DNA from: Lentisalinibacter salinarum
GTDB taxonomy: Bacteria; Pseudomonadota; Gammaproteobacteria; Steroidobacterales; Woeseiaceae
Length of the DNA stretch: 64,000 nt
Direction of reading: 5' to 3'
Assembly: GCF_040706555.1 (NCBI RefSeq)
Contig: NZ_JAPDRH010000002.1
Coordinates: 372,001-436,000 of the forward strand
Part shown: positions 15,353-24,184 of the stretch, piece by piece
Layout of the letters: each line of letters starts with the position of its first letter
Position numbering within the stretch: the stretch's first letter is position 1
The notes under the pieces: generated by a model
Told to the model about the DNA's origin: nothing
What the model saw: only the letters and a program-made list of their open reading frames with translations
Databases searched by the model: none
Position numbers and translations under genes: made by a program

Positions 15353-16201
15353 GCCGAATCCGCGGATTTGCGCGGATTGCAGCCGGAATCCGCGAATGAC
15401 GGGCGAATGACGCAGAAATTTTCGCCCCGAATAATGGGACGCGAATAGAAGACGATTTTCCGTCTCTCATAAGCTCCTGGGAATGCGAGTCCAAGGCTGC
15501 AGTCGCGCTGGCGACTGCGCATTCCGATCGCTTTCCGAACCGATAAAGACCCGTCTCTACAAATTGCTCCTTCGAGTAGTAGTAGGAGTCAGCAGACAGG
15601 ACGGGACGGCACCAGACAACAATAGTCGCGAACCAAGGCGCCGGTCGAAATTTAAGCCGAGACGCGTGCTTTACAACGCGAGAATTGGGGTCTAGTTTTC
15701 CAAGCATGATCCGCAGCCGCTGCGGTAAAGCGGCACCTGGCAGGGGTCAGCCTGCCTGGGGTCAGGAAGTCTCTTCGAGACTGCTTGATCCAAACCGGGA
15801 TCAGATAGCCCGGCCTTTTCAAATTCGCGGAACGCCCCTGGTTCCGCATGTTCAAGAAAATCGCTGGCGTCCCCGCCAGCTTTTCCAAATCGTCAGGACC
15901 CCTGCGTCCGGCAATTTTTGTAGCCCTGTGCCCGTGGCACAGATCTGTTTCGTATCCATTAGCCAAAAGGAGGTGAATCACCGTTCGTTTCGGCCCCTCG
16001 GGGCCACTGGTAGCCGCCGGCCGAGCCCTCAACAGAGCGCCACCGGCGAACCTGATCGAGGCTTCAGGCCGTAGGGACTGGCAAGAATTGCCATCCCTCT
16101 GGGACTGGTGTCCCTGGACCGACTCCGAGCCTATCTCGGACCTCGTATGCCCACCGGGCTGCGAGCTGGTCAGAAAAACTAACCGAACGAGATCGAGCAC
16201 C
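15353..16201 (+). other. Conserved hairpin-rich non-coding region, copy B
   Basis: This is the counterpart of 6428-7268. It keeps GGAATGCG/CGCATTCC (15480-15487 with 15518-15525), here with a perfect inner stem GCAGTCGC/GCGACTGC that copy A lacks. A CGCGT/ACGCG hairpin stands where copy A has GGCTT/AAGCC. In the leader, the AGGGAC/GTCCCT hairpin of copy A is replaced by AGGGA-GGCAA/TTGCC-TCCCT, nine bases longer but still paired. No reliable gene is seen on either strand. Confidence 0.6.
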
Positions 16202-17068
16202 ATGAAGGACCTGAACTACCAGCTGAAAGCCCTCTGCCGGAACAACCGGGACGGGAGCCATGCGACACGGGAGATTCGAGAACGCCTTTTGAGCCAGATG
16301 GCCAATCAGCTGCTGGTGCTCGGCTATCGCCGTCTGCAGCCACGCTCGCTCAAACCGAAACACGTCGAGGCCCTGGTCTCTCTGTGGAAAGGCCAGGGCC
16401 TCGGTATCGGAACGCTCAAGAACCGCCTCGCCGTCCTCCGTTGGTGGGCTGCGAAGGTGAACCGGGCCAATGTCGTGGCCCGTGACAACGGGGCCTACGG
16501 CATCGGGGAGCGCCACTACGTGGCAAAAACCTCCAAGGCCCGGGATCTCGACCCCGGGAAGCTGGCCAGGATCAAAGACCCCTATCTCAGGCTGAGCCTC
16601 CGGCTCCAGGCCGAGTTCGGCCTGAGGCGTGAGGAAGCCATCAAGTTCAGCCCCAGCTATGCCGTCCGCCAGGACCACATCTGCCTGAAGGCCAGCTGGA
16701 CCAAGGGCGGGAGAGAGCGCTCAGTACCGATCATCCGGGAGTCCCAGCGAGCCCTGCTCGAGGAGATCCACCGGTTCGTGGGTGGCGGCGCCCTGATCCC
16801 GCCGGACCGGAACTATGTCCAGCAGCTCCGCTGCTATGAGAGCCAGACCAAGGCCGCAGAGCTGAAAAAGCTCCACGGCCTCCGCCATGCCTACGCCCAG
16901 CGCCGCTATCGGGAACTGACCGGCTGGCCGGCGCCGGTGGCGGGCGGGCCTGCACGGAAAGTCCTGGGCCCGGTAGAGCGCGCCATTGATGAAGAGGCCC
17001 GCGCCACCGTGACCGCGGAGCTGGGCCACACCCGCCTTAACATCACTAACAGCTACCTGGGCCGATGA
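16202..17068 (+). CDS. Integrase_1-like tyrosine recombinase, copy B
   Basis: A 288-residue near-duplicate of the protein at 7269, differing at a few dozen positions at most. It has the same start (MKDLNYQLKALCRNNRDGSH) and keeps GLRREEAIKF, WTKGGRERSV, HGLRHAYAQRRY, ELGHTRLNI and the terminal NSYLGR with its candidate nucleophile Tyr. Differences are scattered and mostly conservative, so both copies look functional. Its stop overlaps the next start (ATGA). It is the first gene of the element B recombination operon after the hairpin leader. Confidence 0.85.
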   Translation: MKDLNYQLKALCRNNRDGSHATREIRERLLSQMANQLLVLGYRRLQPRSLKPKHVEALVSLWKGQGLGIGTLKNRLAVLRWWAAKVNRANVVARDNGAYGIGERHYVAKTSKARDLDPGKLARIKDPYLRLSLRLQAEFGLRREEAIKFSPSYAVRQDHICLKASWTKGGRERSVPIIRESQRALLEEIHRFVGGGALIPPDRNYVQQLRCYESQTKAAELKKLHGLRHAYAQRRYRELTGWPAPVAGGPARKVLGPVERAIDEEARATVTAELGHTRLNITNSYLGR

Positions 17069-17307
17069 CCCAGCCGGCCAGGAGATCCGCCCTGCTACCC
17101 CGCCTGGTCCGCTTCCGGGATGCGCCTGCCTACCTCGGCATGGACCGAAACCGCTTCAACACCGAGGTCCGCCCCGGCCTCACCGAGATTCCCATCGGCC
17201 GCCAGGGCATCGCCTTCGACCGCCTTGAACTGGATACCTGGGTGGACGACTATAAGTCCCGCAACGGGCGTCCCACGGCACGAAGGAGAAAGCCATGGGA
17301 CGAATGA
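17065..17307 (+). CDS. Small AlpA/Xis-like helix-turn-helix protein, copy B
   Basis: This 80-residue protein (MTQPARRSALLPRLVRFRDA, then LGMDRNRFN and IAFDRLELDTWVDDYKSRNG) is nearly identical to the first 69 residues encoded at 8132 but stops soon after the fold ends. It overlaps the following recombinase gene by only 13 bp, which is probably the ancestral arrangement. The likely role is recombination directionality or regulation of the two recombinases. Confidence 0.75.
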   Translation: MTQPARRSALLPRLVRFRDAPAYLGMDRNRFNTEVRPGLTEIPIGRQGIAFDRLELDTWVDDYKSRNGRPTARRRKPWDE

Positions 17308-18383
17308 GACCTGCCGGACTCGTCAAACGCGGCGATATCTGGCACATCGACAAGAGGATAGGAGGCAGACGCCTGTGCGAGAGCACAGGAGAGACGGAGC
17401 TTGATAAGGCGGAACTCTACCTGGCCATGAGGATAGAGAGGGCCCGCCGGGCGTCGATCTACGGCGAAAGACCCAAGCGGACGTTTCGGGACGCGGTCAA
17501 GCGGTATCTCCGCGAGAACCAGCACAAACGGAGCATCGACGACGACGAGCTGCACGTGAAACAGCTCGACCCGCTTATCGGGAACCTCGATCTCCGCATG
17601 GTTCACATGGGGACGCTGCAGCCCTTCATCGCGAAGCGTCAGCGCCAGGGGAAGAAGACGAAGACCATCAATATCGCGCTGGCGGTGGTGAGGCGCATCC
17701 TGAATCTGGCCGCCTCGCAGTGGATGGACGAGTACGGACTCACCTGGCTGGAGCGACCGCCGAAGATCACCCTGCTCAAGGTGACGGATGCGCGGAAGCC
17801 CTACCCGCTGTCCTGGGAGGAGCAGACGCGGCTCTTGAAGGAGATGCCGGACCATCTGGCCCGTATGGCGCTCTTCAAGGTGAATACCGGCTGCCGCGAG
17901 CAGGAGGTGTGTTCATTGCGCTGGGAGTGGGAGGTGGAAGTCCCCGAACTCGAGACTTCCGTCTTCATCATCCCGGAGGCACTGGTCAAGAACGGTGAGG
18001 AGCGACTCGTGGTGCTGAACCGAATTGCCAAGTCGGTTGTCGACGGCGAGCGGGGCAAGCACGAGGAATACGTCTTCACCTGGCGGGGCCGGCGGCTTGG
18101 CAAGATGAACACGACGTCGTGGAGACAGGGACGAGCGCGCGTGGGACTGCCGCAGGTGCGAGTGCACGATCTGAAGCACACCTTCGGCCGGCGCTTGAGG
18201 GCCGCCGGGGTGAGCTTTGAGGACCGCCAGGACCTGCTGGGACATCGCTCCGGGAGAATCACGACCCACTACTCGGCCGCCGAGCTGGAGAACCTGCTTT
18301 ACGCAGCGAACCAGGTGGTTGGGCAGGGGTCACGCAAGGCTCCCGCACTGCTCGTTCTGAAAAAGAAAGCGGCTAGCGCCTGA
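17295..18383 (+). CDS. Site-specific tyrosine recombinase next to tRNA-Arg, copy B
   Basis: A 362-residue integrase, start supported by AAGGAG at proper spacing. Catalytic motifs are NTGCREQEVCSLRW, HDLKHTFGRRLR and LLGHRSGRITTHYSAAELEN. In the box II motif the usual HxxR reads H-D-L-K, so Lys replaces the second Arg (copy A has HNLRH); this is unusual. Overall similarity to copy A is moderate, in contrast to the nearly identical genes just upstream. The stop lies 31 bp before the tRNA-Arg gene, so this enzyme most likely integrated element B there. Confidence 0.88.
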   Translation: MGRMRPAGLVKRGDIWHIDKRIGGRRLCESTGETELDKAELYLAMRIERARRASIYGERPKRTFRDAVKRYLRENQHKRSIDDDELHVKQLDPLIGNLDLRMVHMGTLQPFIAKRQRQGKKTKTINIALAVVRRILNLAASQWMDEYGLTWLERPPKITLLKVTDARKPYPLSWEEQTRLLKEMPDHLARMALFKVNTGCREQEVCSLRWEWEVEVPELETSVFIIPEALVKNGEERLVVLNRIAKSVVDGERGKHEEYVFTWRGRRLGKMNTTSWRQGRARVGLPQVRVHDLKHTFGRRLRAAGVSFEDRQDLLGHRSGRITTHYSAAELENLLYAANQVVGQGSRKAPALLVLKKKAASA

Positions 18384-18396
18384 GCACTAACCGCTT
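18367..18396 (+). terminator. Hairpin at the 3' end of recombinase gene B
   Basis: AAGCGG-C-TAG pairs with CTA-A-CCGCTT around a 10-nt loop containing the stop codon, with one C-A mismatch. Copy A has the same structure with different bases, and both are followed by TTGAT. Terminator function is inferred; there is no strong T tract. Confidence 0.5.
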
Positions 18397-18413
18397 GATC
18401 TAATTGCGAAAAA

Positions 18414-18459
18414 TTGGCGCGCCCGGAGAGATTCGAACTCCCGACCGCCTGGTTCGTAG
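18414..18459 (-). repeat. Att site within tRNA-Arg(ACG), 46-bp direct repeat
   Basis: Identical to 9554-9599 from the base after the CCA end to position 32 of the anticodon loop. Integration replaced the original tRNA 3' half with the copy carried by the element, so the gene stays intact. Identity ends abruptly at 18460. Confidence 0.88.
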
Positions 18460-18491
18460 CCAGGTACTCTATCCAGCTGAGCTACGGGCGC
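18415..18491 (-). tRNA. tRNA-Arg (anticodon ACG)
   Basis: The 77-nt cloverleaf includes an encoded CCA. The acceptor GCGCCCG pairs with CGGGCGC. The anticodon stem CCTGG/CCAGG holds the loop CTACGAA, so the anticodon is ACG. The T arm is GTTCGAATC. In gammaproteobacteria tRNA-Arg(ACG) genes often follow csrA and tRNA-Ser, as here. This gene is the integration target of the accessory elements to its left. Confidence 0.97.
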
Positions 18492-18518
18492 GTGTAATCG
18501 TGTTGTTCGTGCTGCAGG

Positions 18519-18540
18519 TCGCGCCTGAAGGCGCTCCTAC
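18519..18540 (-). repeat. REP-like palindrome between the two tRNA genes
   Basis: TCGCGCCTGAAGGCGCTCCT plus AC is a variant of the 22-bp REP-like unit found near mutS and sucC. Its stem is GCGCCT/AGGCGC instead of GGGCCT/AGGCCC, a paired change that preserves the hairpin. Confidence 0.65.
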
Positions 18541-18551
18541 ATGAAGTAATC

Positions 18552-18642
18552 TGGCGGAGAGAGAGGGATTCGAACCCTCGAAGGGCTATTAACCCTTACT
18601 CCCTTAGCAGGGGAGCGCTTTCGACCACTCAGCCATCTCTCC
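18552..18642 (-). tRNA. tRNA-Ser (anticodon GCT)
   Basis: This 91-nt class II tRNA has acceptor GGAGAGA, anticodon stem CTCCC/GGGAG with loop CTGCTAA (anticodon GCT), a long variable arm, T arm GGTTCGAATCC and an encoded CCA. Adjacent to csrA as in Escherichia coli. Confidence 0.97.
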
Positions 18643-18749
18643 GTTCCCTGCCACCGGTCACCGCCGGCGCGAGACCGCCATTGTAGCGGTCCCTCGCGAG
18701 GGCCCGAAAGTGTACTGAGTCCGGTGGGTCGGGTAAAGGGTGCGGGCAG

Positions 18750-18971
18750 CTACTCGCCGCCGCCGTTGGTATACGTGGCGCCGTTTACCGCGCCCGAACC
18801 GTTTCCCTGTTCGAGCTGGATGCGCTCGAAGATCTCTTCTCGATGCACGGCCACGTCGCGCGGCGCATTAATGCCGATTCGGACCTGGTTGCCTTTGACC
18901 CCGAGCACTGTGACGGTGACATCATCCCCGATCATCACGGTCTCTCCGACGCGGCGAGTAAGTATCAGCAT
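18750..18971 (-). CDS. csrA: Carbon storage regulator CsrA
   Basis: The 73-residue protein starts MLILTRRVGETVMIGDDVTV and contains GVKGNQVRIGINAPRDVAVH and REEIFERIQ, the full CsrA/RsmA core of five strands and a helix. It binds GGA motifs in mRNA leaders and controls translation and stability. The longer upstream frame was rejected because the family begins at MLILTR. The C-terminal tail is Gly/Asn-rich and variable. The 328 bp between it and alaS contain no gene and presumably hold its promoter. Confidence 0.96.
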   Translation of the reverse strand: MLILTRRVGETVMIGDDVTVTVLGVKGNQVRIGINAPRDVAVHREEIFERIQLEQGNGSGAVNGATYTNGGGE

Positions 18972-19299
18972 CCTGTCTATCCATCCCCTGTCAGGCAGTG
19001 CGGGCAAGGCGGCGATCGACTGGCTTGCAACCTTGGATCACTTGGGCTCAGCCCTCAATGCTGTCCAACTGATGTATACCACCCACAGTATCTATTAATT
19101 TTTTCCCACAAACGGCACAGCCCGCCGGACAGATTCGAGAATTTAAATAACTTTTTGATATGACTCGAATTACCGGCCTACCTGTCGAGCAACGTCTACG
19201 TGGTGACCGATTGCGACCCATGCAGCCTCCCTCACTGCCAATGGTATACCAATAACCAGAGACGAGCCAAGCGGGGATGGGTTGCAAAAGTAGACTGGG

Positions 19300-21909
19300 T
19301 CAGGTTATGCGTTCTGCGACCCAGTCGCGAACGCCGGCCAGGGCCGCGTCGAGCGCCGCCGGATCGTTGCCGCCGGCCTGGGCGAAGTCCGGCCGCCCGC
19401 CGCCCTTGCCACCCACCTGCTCGGCAATGGTGCGCACGAGATCGCCGGCCTTGACCCGATCGGTCGCATCCTTCGTGACCCCTGCCGCGAGGCGCACCTT
19501 GTCGCCGTCGGCCGAGCCCACCACCACGACGCCGCGGCCGAGCTTGTCCTTGAGCTGATCGACGGTGTCGCGCAGCGTGGCCGGATCCGCGCCGTCGATG
19601 CGCACGGTCAGCACCTTGAGGTCACCCACGGTCTCGGCGCCAGCCGTGAGGTCGGCGGAGCCGCCGCCGGTCGCGAGCTTGCGTTTCAGGTCGGCCACCT
19701 CTTTCTCGAGCGCCCGGTTGCGCTGGACGACCTGACGGACCTTGCTGGCCGCATCGTCCCGGCTGCCGCGCACGAGATCGGCGATCTGCGCCAGTGCCTC
19801 CTCCTCGGCCTTCACCCAGGCGAGCGCCGTCTCGCCGGTCACGGCCTCGATGCGGCGCACGCCGGCGGCCACGCCGCCCTCGCCTGTGATCTTGAACAGG
19901 CCGATGTCGCCGGTGCGGCTCACATGGGTGCCGCCGCAGAGTTCCATGGAGAAGTCGCCGAGGCGGAGCACGCGCACCTCGTCGTCGTACTTCTCGCCGA
20001 ACAGCGCGACGGCGCCGGCGGCGATGGCATCGTCGTAGGTCATCTCCCGAGTCTCCGCGGCGACGTTGCGGCGGATCTCCCGGTTCACCAGGTCCTCGAT
20101 GCGCCGCAGCTCTTCCGGCGTGACGGGGTCGTAATGGGAGAAGTCGAAGCGCAGGCGGTCCGGGGCCACCAGCGAGCCCTTCTGGGTGACGTGGTCGCCC
20201 AGCACCTCGCGCAATGCGGCATGGAGCAGGTGGGTGGCGGAGTGGTTCAACCGTGTGCGGTTGCGCCGCTCGGCGTCGACTTCGGCACCGACGCTGTCGC
20301 CGACCTTCAGCGTGCCGGCCTCCAGCTTGCCGTAGTGGACGTGCGCGCCGCCGCTCTTGCGAGTGTCGGTCACCCGGAAGGCCGTGCCGCCGGCGCTCAG
20401 CACGCCGGTGTCGCCCACCTGGCCGCCGCTCTCGGCGTAGAACGGCGTATCGGCCAGCACGACGCCGCCCTCTTCGCCGGCGGCGAGTTCGGTAACGGTC
20501 TCGCCGCCTTTCACCAGCGCAATCACCTCGGACTCGCCGCTGTCCCGCTCGTAGCCGGAGAAGCGGCTCTCGGCGTCGACGGCCACGCCCTCTCCCTCGG
20601 CCGCGTCGAACTTGCTGGCCGCCCGGGCGCGCTCGCGCTGCCCTTCCATCGCCGCCTCGAAGCCGGGCTGGTCGATGGTAAGGCCGCGTTCGCGGGCGAT
20701 GTCCGCGGTGAGGTCCACGGGGAAGCCGTAGGTGTCGTAGAGCCGGAAGACGACGTCGCCGGGGATGACCTCGCCGCTGAGGCCGGCGATGCTCTCCTCC
20801 AGTATCGCCATGCCCTGCTCCAGGGTCTCGGCGAAGCGCTCCTCTTCCCGCTTCAGCACCTTCTCCACGTGGGCCTGGCGGCGGACCAGCTCCGGGTAGG
20901 CCTCGCCCATCTCGGCGGCCAGCGGCTGCACGAGCTTGTGGAAGAAGGGCTCGGTCACGCCCAGCTTGTAGCCGTGGCGCAGCGCCCGGCGGATGATGCG
21001 CCGGAGCACGTAGCCGCGGCCCTCGTTGCTCGGGTCCACCCGGTCGGTGATCAGGAAGGCGCAGGAGCGGATGTGGTCGGCGATGACGTTCAGCGAACTG
21101 GAGCCGTCGTTCGCCACGCCCATGATCTTCGCGATGGCCTCGATCAGGTTGGCGAACAGATCGATCTCGTAGACGCTGTGCACGCCCTGCATCACCGCCG
21201 AGATACGCTCGAGCCCCATGCCCGTGTCGACCGAGGGGGCCGGCAGCTCGGTCATGGTGCCGTCGGCCGACCGGTCGTACTGCATGAAGACCAGGTTCCA
21301 GACCTCGACGTAGCGGTCGCCGTCCTCTTCCGGCGAACCCGGCGGCCCGCCTGCCACCCCGGGCCCGTGATCGAAGAAGATTTCGCTGCAGGGTCCGCAG
21401 GGGCCGGTGTCGCCCATGGCCCAGAAGTTGTCCTTCTCGCCAAGGCGCGAGAAGCGCTCGGGGTCGATGCCGATCTCGTTCAGCCAGATATCGGCGGCCT
21501 CGTCGTCGTCCCTGTACACGGTGACCCAGAGCTTCTCCGGCGGTATGCCCAGCTTCTCGGTGACCAGCCGCCACGCGAAGTCGATGGCCTCGCGCTTGAA
21601 GTAGTCGCCGAAGCTGAAGTTGCCGAGCATCTCGAAGAAGGTGAGGTGCCGGGCGGTATAGCCGACGTTCTCCAGGTCGTTGTGCTTGCCGCCCGCGCGG
21701 ACGCAGCGCTGGGAGCTCACGGCACGCACGTAGTCGCGCTCCTCCCGGCCGAGGAAGACGTCCTTGAACTGCACCATCCCCGCGTTCGTGAACAGGAGCG
21801 TGGGGTCGTTGGCGGGCACGAGCGGCGAGCTCGGCACCACCTCGTGGCGCTCGTCGGCGAAGAACTCCAGGAACGCCGCCCGGAGTTCGCTGCTGGTCAT
21901 GGATTTCAT
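19300..21909 (-). CDS. alaS: Alanyl-tRNA synthetase
   Basis: An 869-residue class II synthetase attaching alanine to tRNA-Ala. The N-terminal catalytic domain (SSELRAAFLEFF, then VRAVSSQRCVRAGGKHNDLE) precedes an editing domain with the zinc-binding HSATH (NHSATHLLHAALREV) and CGGTH motifs, and a C-terminal oligomerisation domain ending AGVRDWVAERIT. Length is normal. An internal Met at codon 4 is an alternative start. It sits in the conserved order recA-recX-alaS-csrA. Confidence 0.97.
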   Translation of the reverse strand: MKSMTSSELRAAFLEFFADERHEVVPSSPLVPANDPTLLFTNAGMVQFKDVFLGREERDYVRAVSSQRCVRAGGKHNDLENVGYTARHLTFFEMLGNFSFGDYFKREAIDFAWRLVTEKLGIPPEKLWVTVYRDDDEAADIWLNEIGIDPERFSRLGEKDNFWAMGDTGPCGPCSEIFFDHGPGVAGGPPGSPEEDGDRYVEVWNLVFMQYDRSADGTMTELPAPSVDTGMGLERISAVMQGVHSVYEIDLFANLIEAIAKIMGVANDGSSSLNVIADHIRSCAFLITDRVDPSNEGRGYVLRRIIRRALRHGYKLGVTEPFFHKLVQPLAAEMGEAYPELVRRQAHVEKVLKREEERFAETLEQGMAILEESIAGLSGEVIPGDVVFRLYDTYGFPVDLTADIARERGLTIDQPGFEAAMEGQRERARAASKFDAAEGEGVAVDAESRFSGYERDSGESEVIALVKGGETVTELAAGEEGGVVLADTPFYAESGGQVGDTGVLSAGGTAFRVTDTRKSGGAHVHYGKLEAGTLKVGDSVGAEVDAERRNRTRLNHSATHLLHAALREVLGDHVTQKGSLVAPDRLRFDFSHYDPVTPEELRRIEDLVNREIRRNVAAETREMTYDDAIAAGAVALFGEKYDDEVRVLRLGDFSMELCGGTHVSRTGDIGLFKITGEGGVAAGVRRIEAVTGETALAWVKAEEEALAQIADLVRGSRDDAASKVRQVVQRNRALEKEVADLKRKLATGGGSADLTAGAETVGDLKVLTVRIDGADPATLRDTVDQLKDKLGRGVVVVGSADGDKVRLAAGVTKDATDRVKAGDLVRTIAEQVGGKGGGRPDFAQAGGNDPAALDAALAGVRDWVAERIT

Positions 21910-21973
21910 GGCGTGAGAATCTACCAGATGTTCGTCGGCAGAGTAGCGGAGATCGGGCCGGACGGCCCCGGAT

Positions 21974-22447
21974 TCAAGCGGTGGCGCCGCCCCGGATGGC
22001 CGCCTGGATCTGGTCGGAGTCGAAGCCCCGGTACTCGAGGAAACGCATCTGCTTCGCCCGGCCGGGGAAGTCCGGCGGCACGGACTTGCCGAATTTCTTC
22101 GACCGCACCTCGGCGGCCAGCTCGTACCAGTCGATGTCGGCCTCGTCGATGCCGTCCTCGATCAGCGCTTCGTTGACGCCGCGGCGCTCGAGTTCCTGGT
22201 AGATGCGGACGGGGCCCTGACCCTTGCGGGCCCGGGCTGCGATAAAGGACTCGACGAAGCGGCTGTCGCTGAGCAGGCCCTCGTCCTCCAGGGCGTCGAG
22301 CGTCTCGTCCGCGAGATCGCCGGTGGCGCCCGCCGCCGCCAGCTTGTGCCGGAGTTCCCAGCGGCTGTGCTCCCGCCGGGCCAGGAAGTCCATGGCACGA
22401 CGCCGGCATTCCGCCGGCGTCATATCACTTTCTTCGAGTTCGCTCAC
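21974..22447 (-). CDS. recX: RecA regulator RecX
   Basis: A 157-residue helical protein (PAECRRRAMDFLARREHSRW, then LRHKLAAAG and VESFIAARARKGQGPVRIYQ) with the three-helix repeats of RecX, which caps RecA filaments and limits recombination. It starts 6 bp after the recA stop and is surely co-transcribed. The C-terminus (GRAKQMRFLEYRGFDSDQIQ) is typical. alaS follows after 64 bp containing a GC-rich hairpin. Confidence 0.93.
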   Translation of the reverse strand: MSELEESDMTPAECRRRAMDFLARREHSRWELRHKLAAAGATGDLADETLDALEDEGLLSDSRFVESFIAARARKGQGPVRIYQELERRGVNEALIEDGIDEADIDWYELAAEVRSKKFGKSVPPDFPGRAKQMRFLEYRGFDSDQIQAAIRGGATA

Positions 22448-22453
22448 CGTCGA

Positions 22454-23488
22454 TCAGGCTTCCTTTGCCTCGGGTTCCGGTTCGCCCGGCGCCTTCTTCG
22501 CGGGCAGCAGCAGCTCGCGGATCCTGCCTTCGATCTCCGCGGCCACGTCCGGGTGCTCCCTCAGGTATTCCCGCACGTTCTCCTTGCCCTGGCCGATGCG
22601 GTCCTCGCCGTAGCTGTACCAGGAGCCGGCCTTCTCGATGATGCCATTGGCGACGCCGAGTTCAATGATCTCGCCCTCGCGGGAGATGCCCTCGCCGTAG
22701 AGGATCTCGAACTCGGCCTGCTTGAATGGCGGCGAGACCTTGTTCTTCACCACCTTTACGCGGGTCTGGTTGCCGATGACCTCGTCGCCCTTCTTGATGG
22801 CGCCGATACGGCGGATGTCCAGCCGCACGGAGGAGTAGAATTTCAGCGCGTTGCCGCCGGTGGTGGTCTCCGGACTGCCGAACATAACGCCGATCTTCAT
22901 GCGGATCTGGTTGATGAAGATCACCATGGCGTTGGAGCGCTTGATGTTGCCCGTGAGCTTCCTGAGCGCCTGCGACATGAGCCGCGCCTGCAGGCCCACG
23001 TGGGAGTCGCCCATCTCGCCCTCGATCTCGGCCTTGGGCGTGAGCGCGGCCACGGAGTCCACCACGATGACGTCCACCGCGCCGGAGCGCACCAGCATGT
23101 CGGTGATCTCGAGCGCCTGCTCGCCGGTGTCCGGCTGGGAGACCAGCAGATCATCCACGTTGACGCCGAGCTTCTCGGCGTACTGCGGGTCGAGTGCGTG
23201 CTCGGCGTCCACGAACGCCGCGGTGCCGCCGGCCTTCTGCGCCTCGGCCACCACCTGCAGCGTCAGCGTGGTCTTGCCCGATGACTCCGGGCCGTAGATC
23301 TCGACGACGCGGCCGTAGGGCAGCCCGCCGATGCCGAGCGCGACGTCCAGGCCGATGGAGCCGGTGGACACCGAGTCGATGTCGCGCGCCGGCCCGCCGT
23401 CGCCCAGCCGCATCACCGAGCCCTTGCCGAACTGCTTCTCGATCTGGCCCAGCGCGGCGGCCAGCGCCTTTTTCCTGTTCTCGTCCAT
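22454..23488 (-). CDS. recA: Recombinase RecA
   Basis: The 344-residue protein has Walker A GPESSGKTTL near residue 66, the DNA-binding loop regions (MGDSHVGLQARLMSQALRKL and FINQIRMKIGVMFGSPETTT) and an acidic C-terminus (EPEPEAKEA). It forms filaments on single-stranded DNA, drives strand exchange and triggers LexA cleavage. I looked for a LexA box in the 115 bp upstream and found no CTG-N10-CAG match, so SOS control is not visible in the form known from E. coli. Confidence 0.98.
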   Translation of the reverse strand: MDENRKKALAAALGQIEKQFGKGSVMRLGDGGPARDIDSVSTGSIGLDVALGIGGLPYGRVVEIYGPESSGKTTLTLQVVAEAQKAGGTAAFVDAEHALDPQYAEKLGVNVDDLLVSQPDTGEQALEITDMLVRSGAVDVIVVDSVAALTPKAEIEGEMGDSHVGLQARLMSQALRKLTGNIKRSNAMVIFINQIRMKIGVMFGSPETTTGGNALKFYSSVRLDIRRIGAIKKGDEVIGNQTRVKVVKNKVSPPFKQAEFEILYGEGISREGEIIELGVANGIIEKAGSWYSYGEDRIGQGKENVREYLREHPDVAAEIEGRIRELLLPAKKAPGEPEPEAKEA

Positions 23489-23604
23489 GGTGTACCCGCA
23501 GCCTGTTGCGATTCAGTTATGAGAACCCGCGATTATTCCACAACGGCGACCATACATCAGCCATGGGAATCCGGGCCAGTGAGGCAGTTTCTCGACGCCG
23601 CGGC

Positions 23605-24162
23605 TCATCTCTCCCAGATGCGGAGCGACCGGTAGACCGAGCCATTATTGCCGTTCTCGGAGCGCACCAGCGCCACCTGCCGGCAGGGCCAGACGAGCGG
23701 CTCCTCCAGCATCTTGCGCACGCTGCGCTCGGCCTTGCGCCCCAGCGTCACGTGGGGCTCCCAGGGCCGCGTCTCCGGGGTCCAGCCCAGCGCGGCCATG
23801 GCGGCGCTCATCTCCCGCTGGTAGACGGCCAGCGCCTCCGGGCAGTCCTCCGCCACCAGGCTCAGGACCTTCGGCCGGCGCCAGTACTTGATGCGGTCGA
23901 AGACGAGCGCGGCATCCGGGATATCCAGTGCGTCCACCACCATCTCGATCTGCTCGCGGGCCTGCACCGGCCAGTTGCCGACGAAAACCAGGGTGACATG
24001 CAGGTTATCCGCGGGCACCGGCCGGGCACGGGCCCGTTCCACGGCGGGCGCGGCCACCGCCTCGATGCGCTCGCGCAGCTCCGTATCCGGCCAGAAGGCG
24101 ACGAAAAGGCGCTCGGTCTCGGTGTCCTCCGGCGGCCCGTCGTGTTGTTCCGCTCCGCTCAT
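23605..24162 (-). CDS. thpR: RNA 2',3'-cyclic phosphodiesterase (2'-5' RNA ligase family)
   Basis: Read from the ATG at 24162 the protein has 185 residues and the two HxT motifs of the 2H phosphoesterase fold: NLHVTLVFVGNW (about residue 50) and PHVTLGRK (about 140). The N-terminus ERLFVAFWPDTELRERI is typical of ThpR. These enzymes open RNA 2',3'-cyclic phosphates. The gene lies between recA and pncC on the same strand, 22 bp after the latter, so co-transcription with pncC is likely. Confidence 0.88.
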   Translation of the reverse strand: MSGAEQHDGPPEDTETERLFVAFWPDTELRERIEAVAAPAVERARARPVPADNLHVTLVFVGNWPVQAREQIEMVVDALDIPDAALVFDRIKYWRRPKVLSLVAEDCPEALAVYQREMSAAMAALGWTPETRPWEPHVTLGRKAERSVRKMLEEPLVWPCRQVALVRSENGNNGSVYRSLRIWER

Positions 24163-24184
24163 CGGCCACTCACCCCGGGGCCTC

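Noticed and set aside
15652..16203. Minus-strand frame of 183 codons antisense to the recombinase leader, partly shared with 6995-7270
   Set aside because: The copies diverge by frameshifts after the shared part, and the frame overlaps conserved hairpins; it is better explained by the structured leader.
19924..22176. 750-codon plus-strand frame
   Set aside because: It is an antisense shadow of alaS and recX caused by high GC; similar long shadows over aspS, clpB, secA, ftsZ/ftsA and mutS were ignored for the same reason.
23489..23604. Possible LexA (SOS) box upstream of recA
   Set aside because: No CTG-N10-CAG dyad or other known LexA motif was found in the region.
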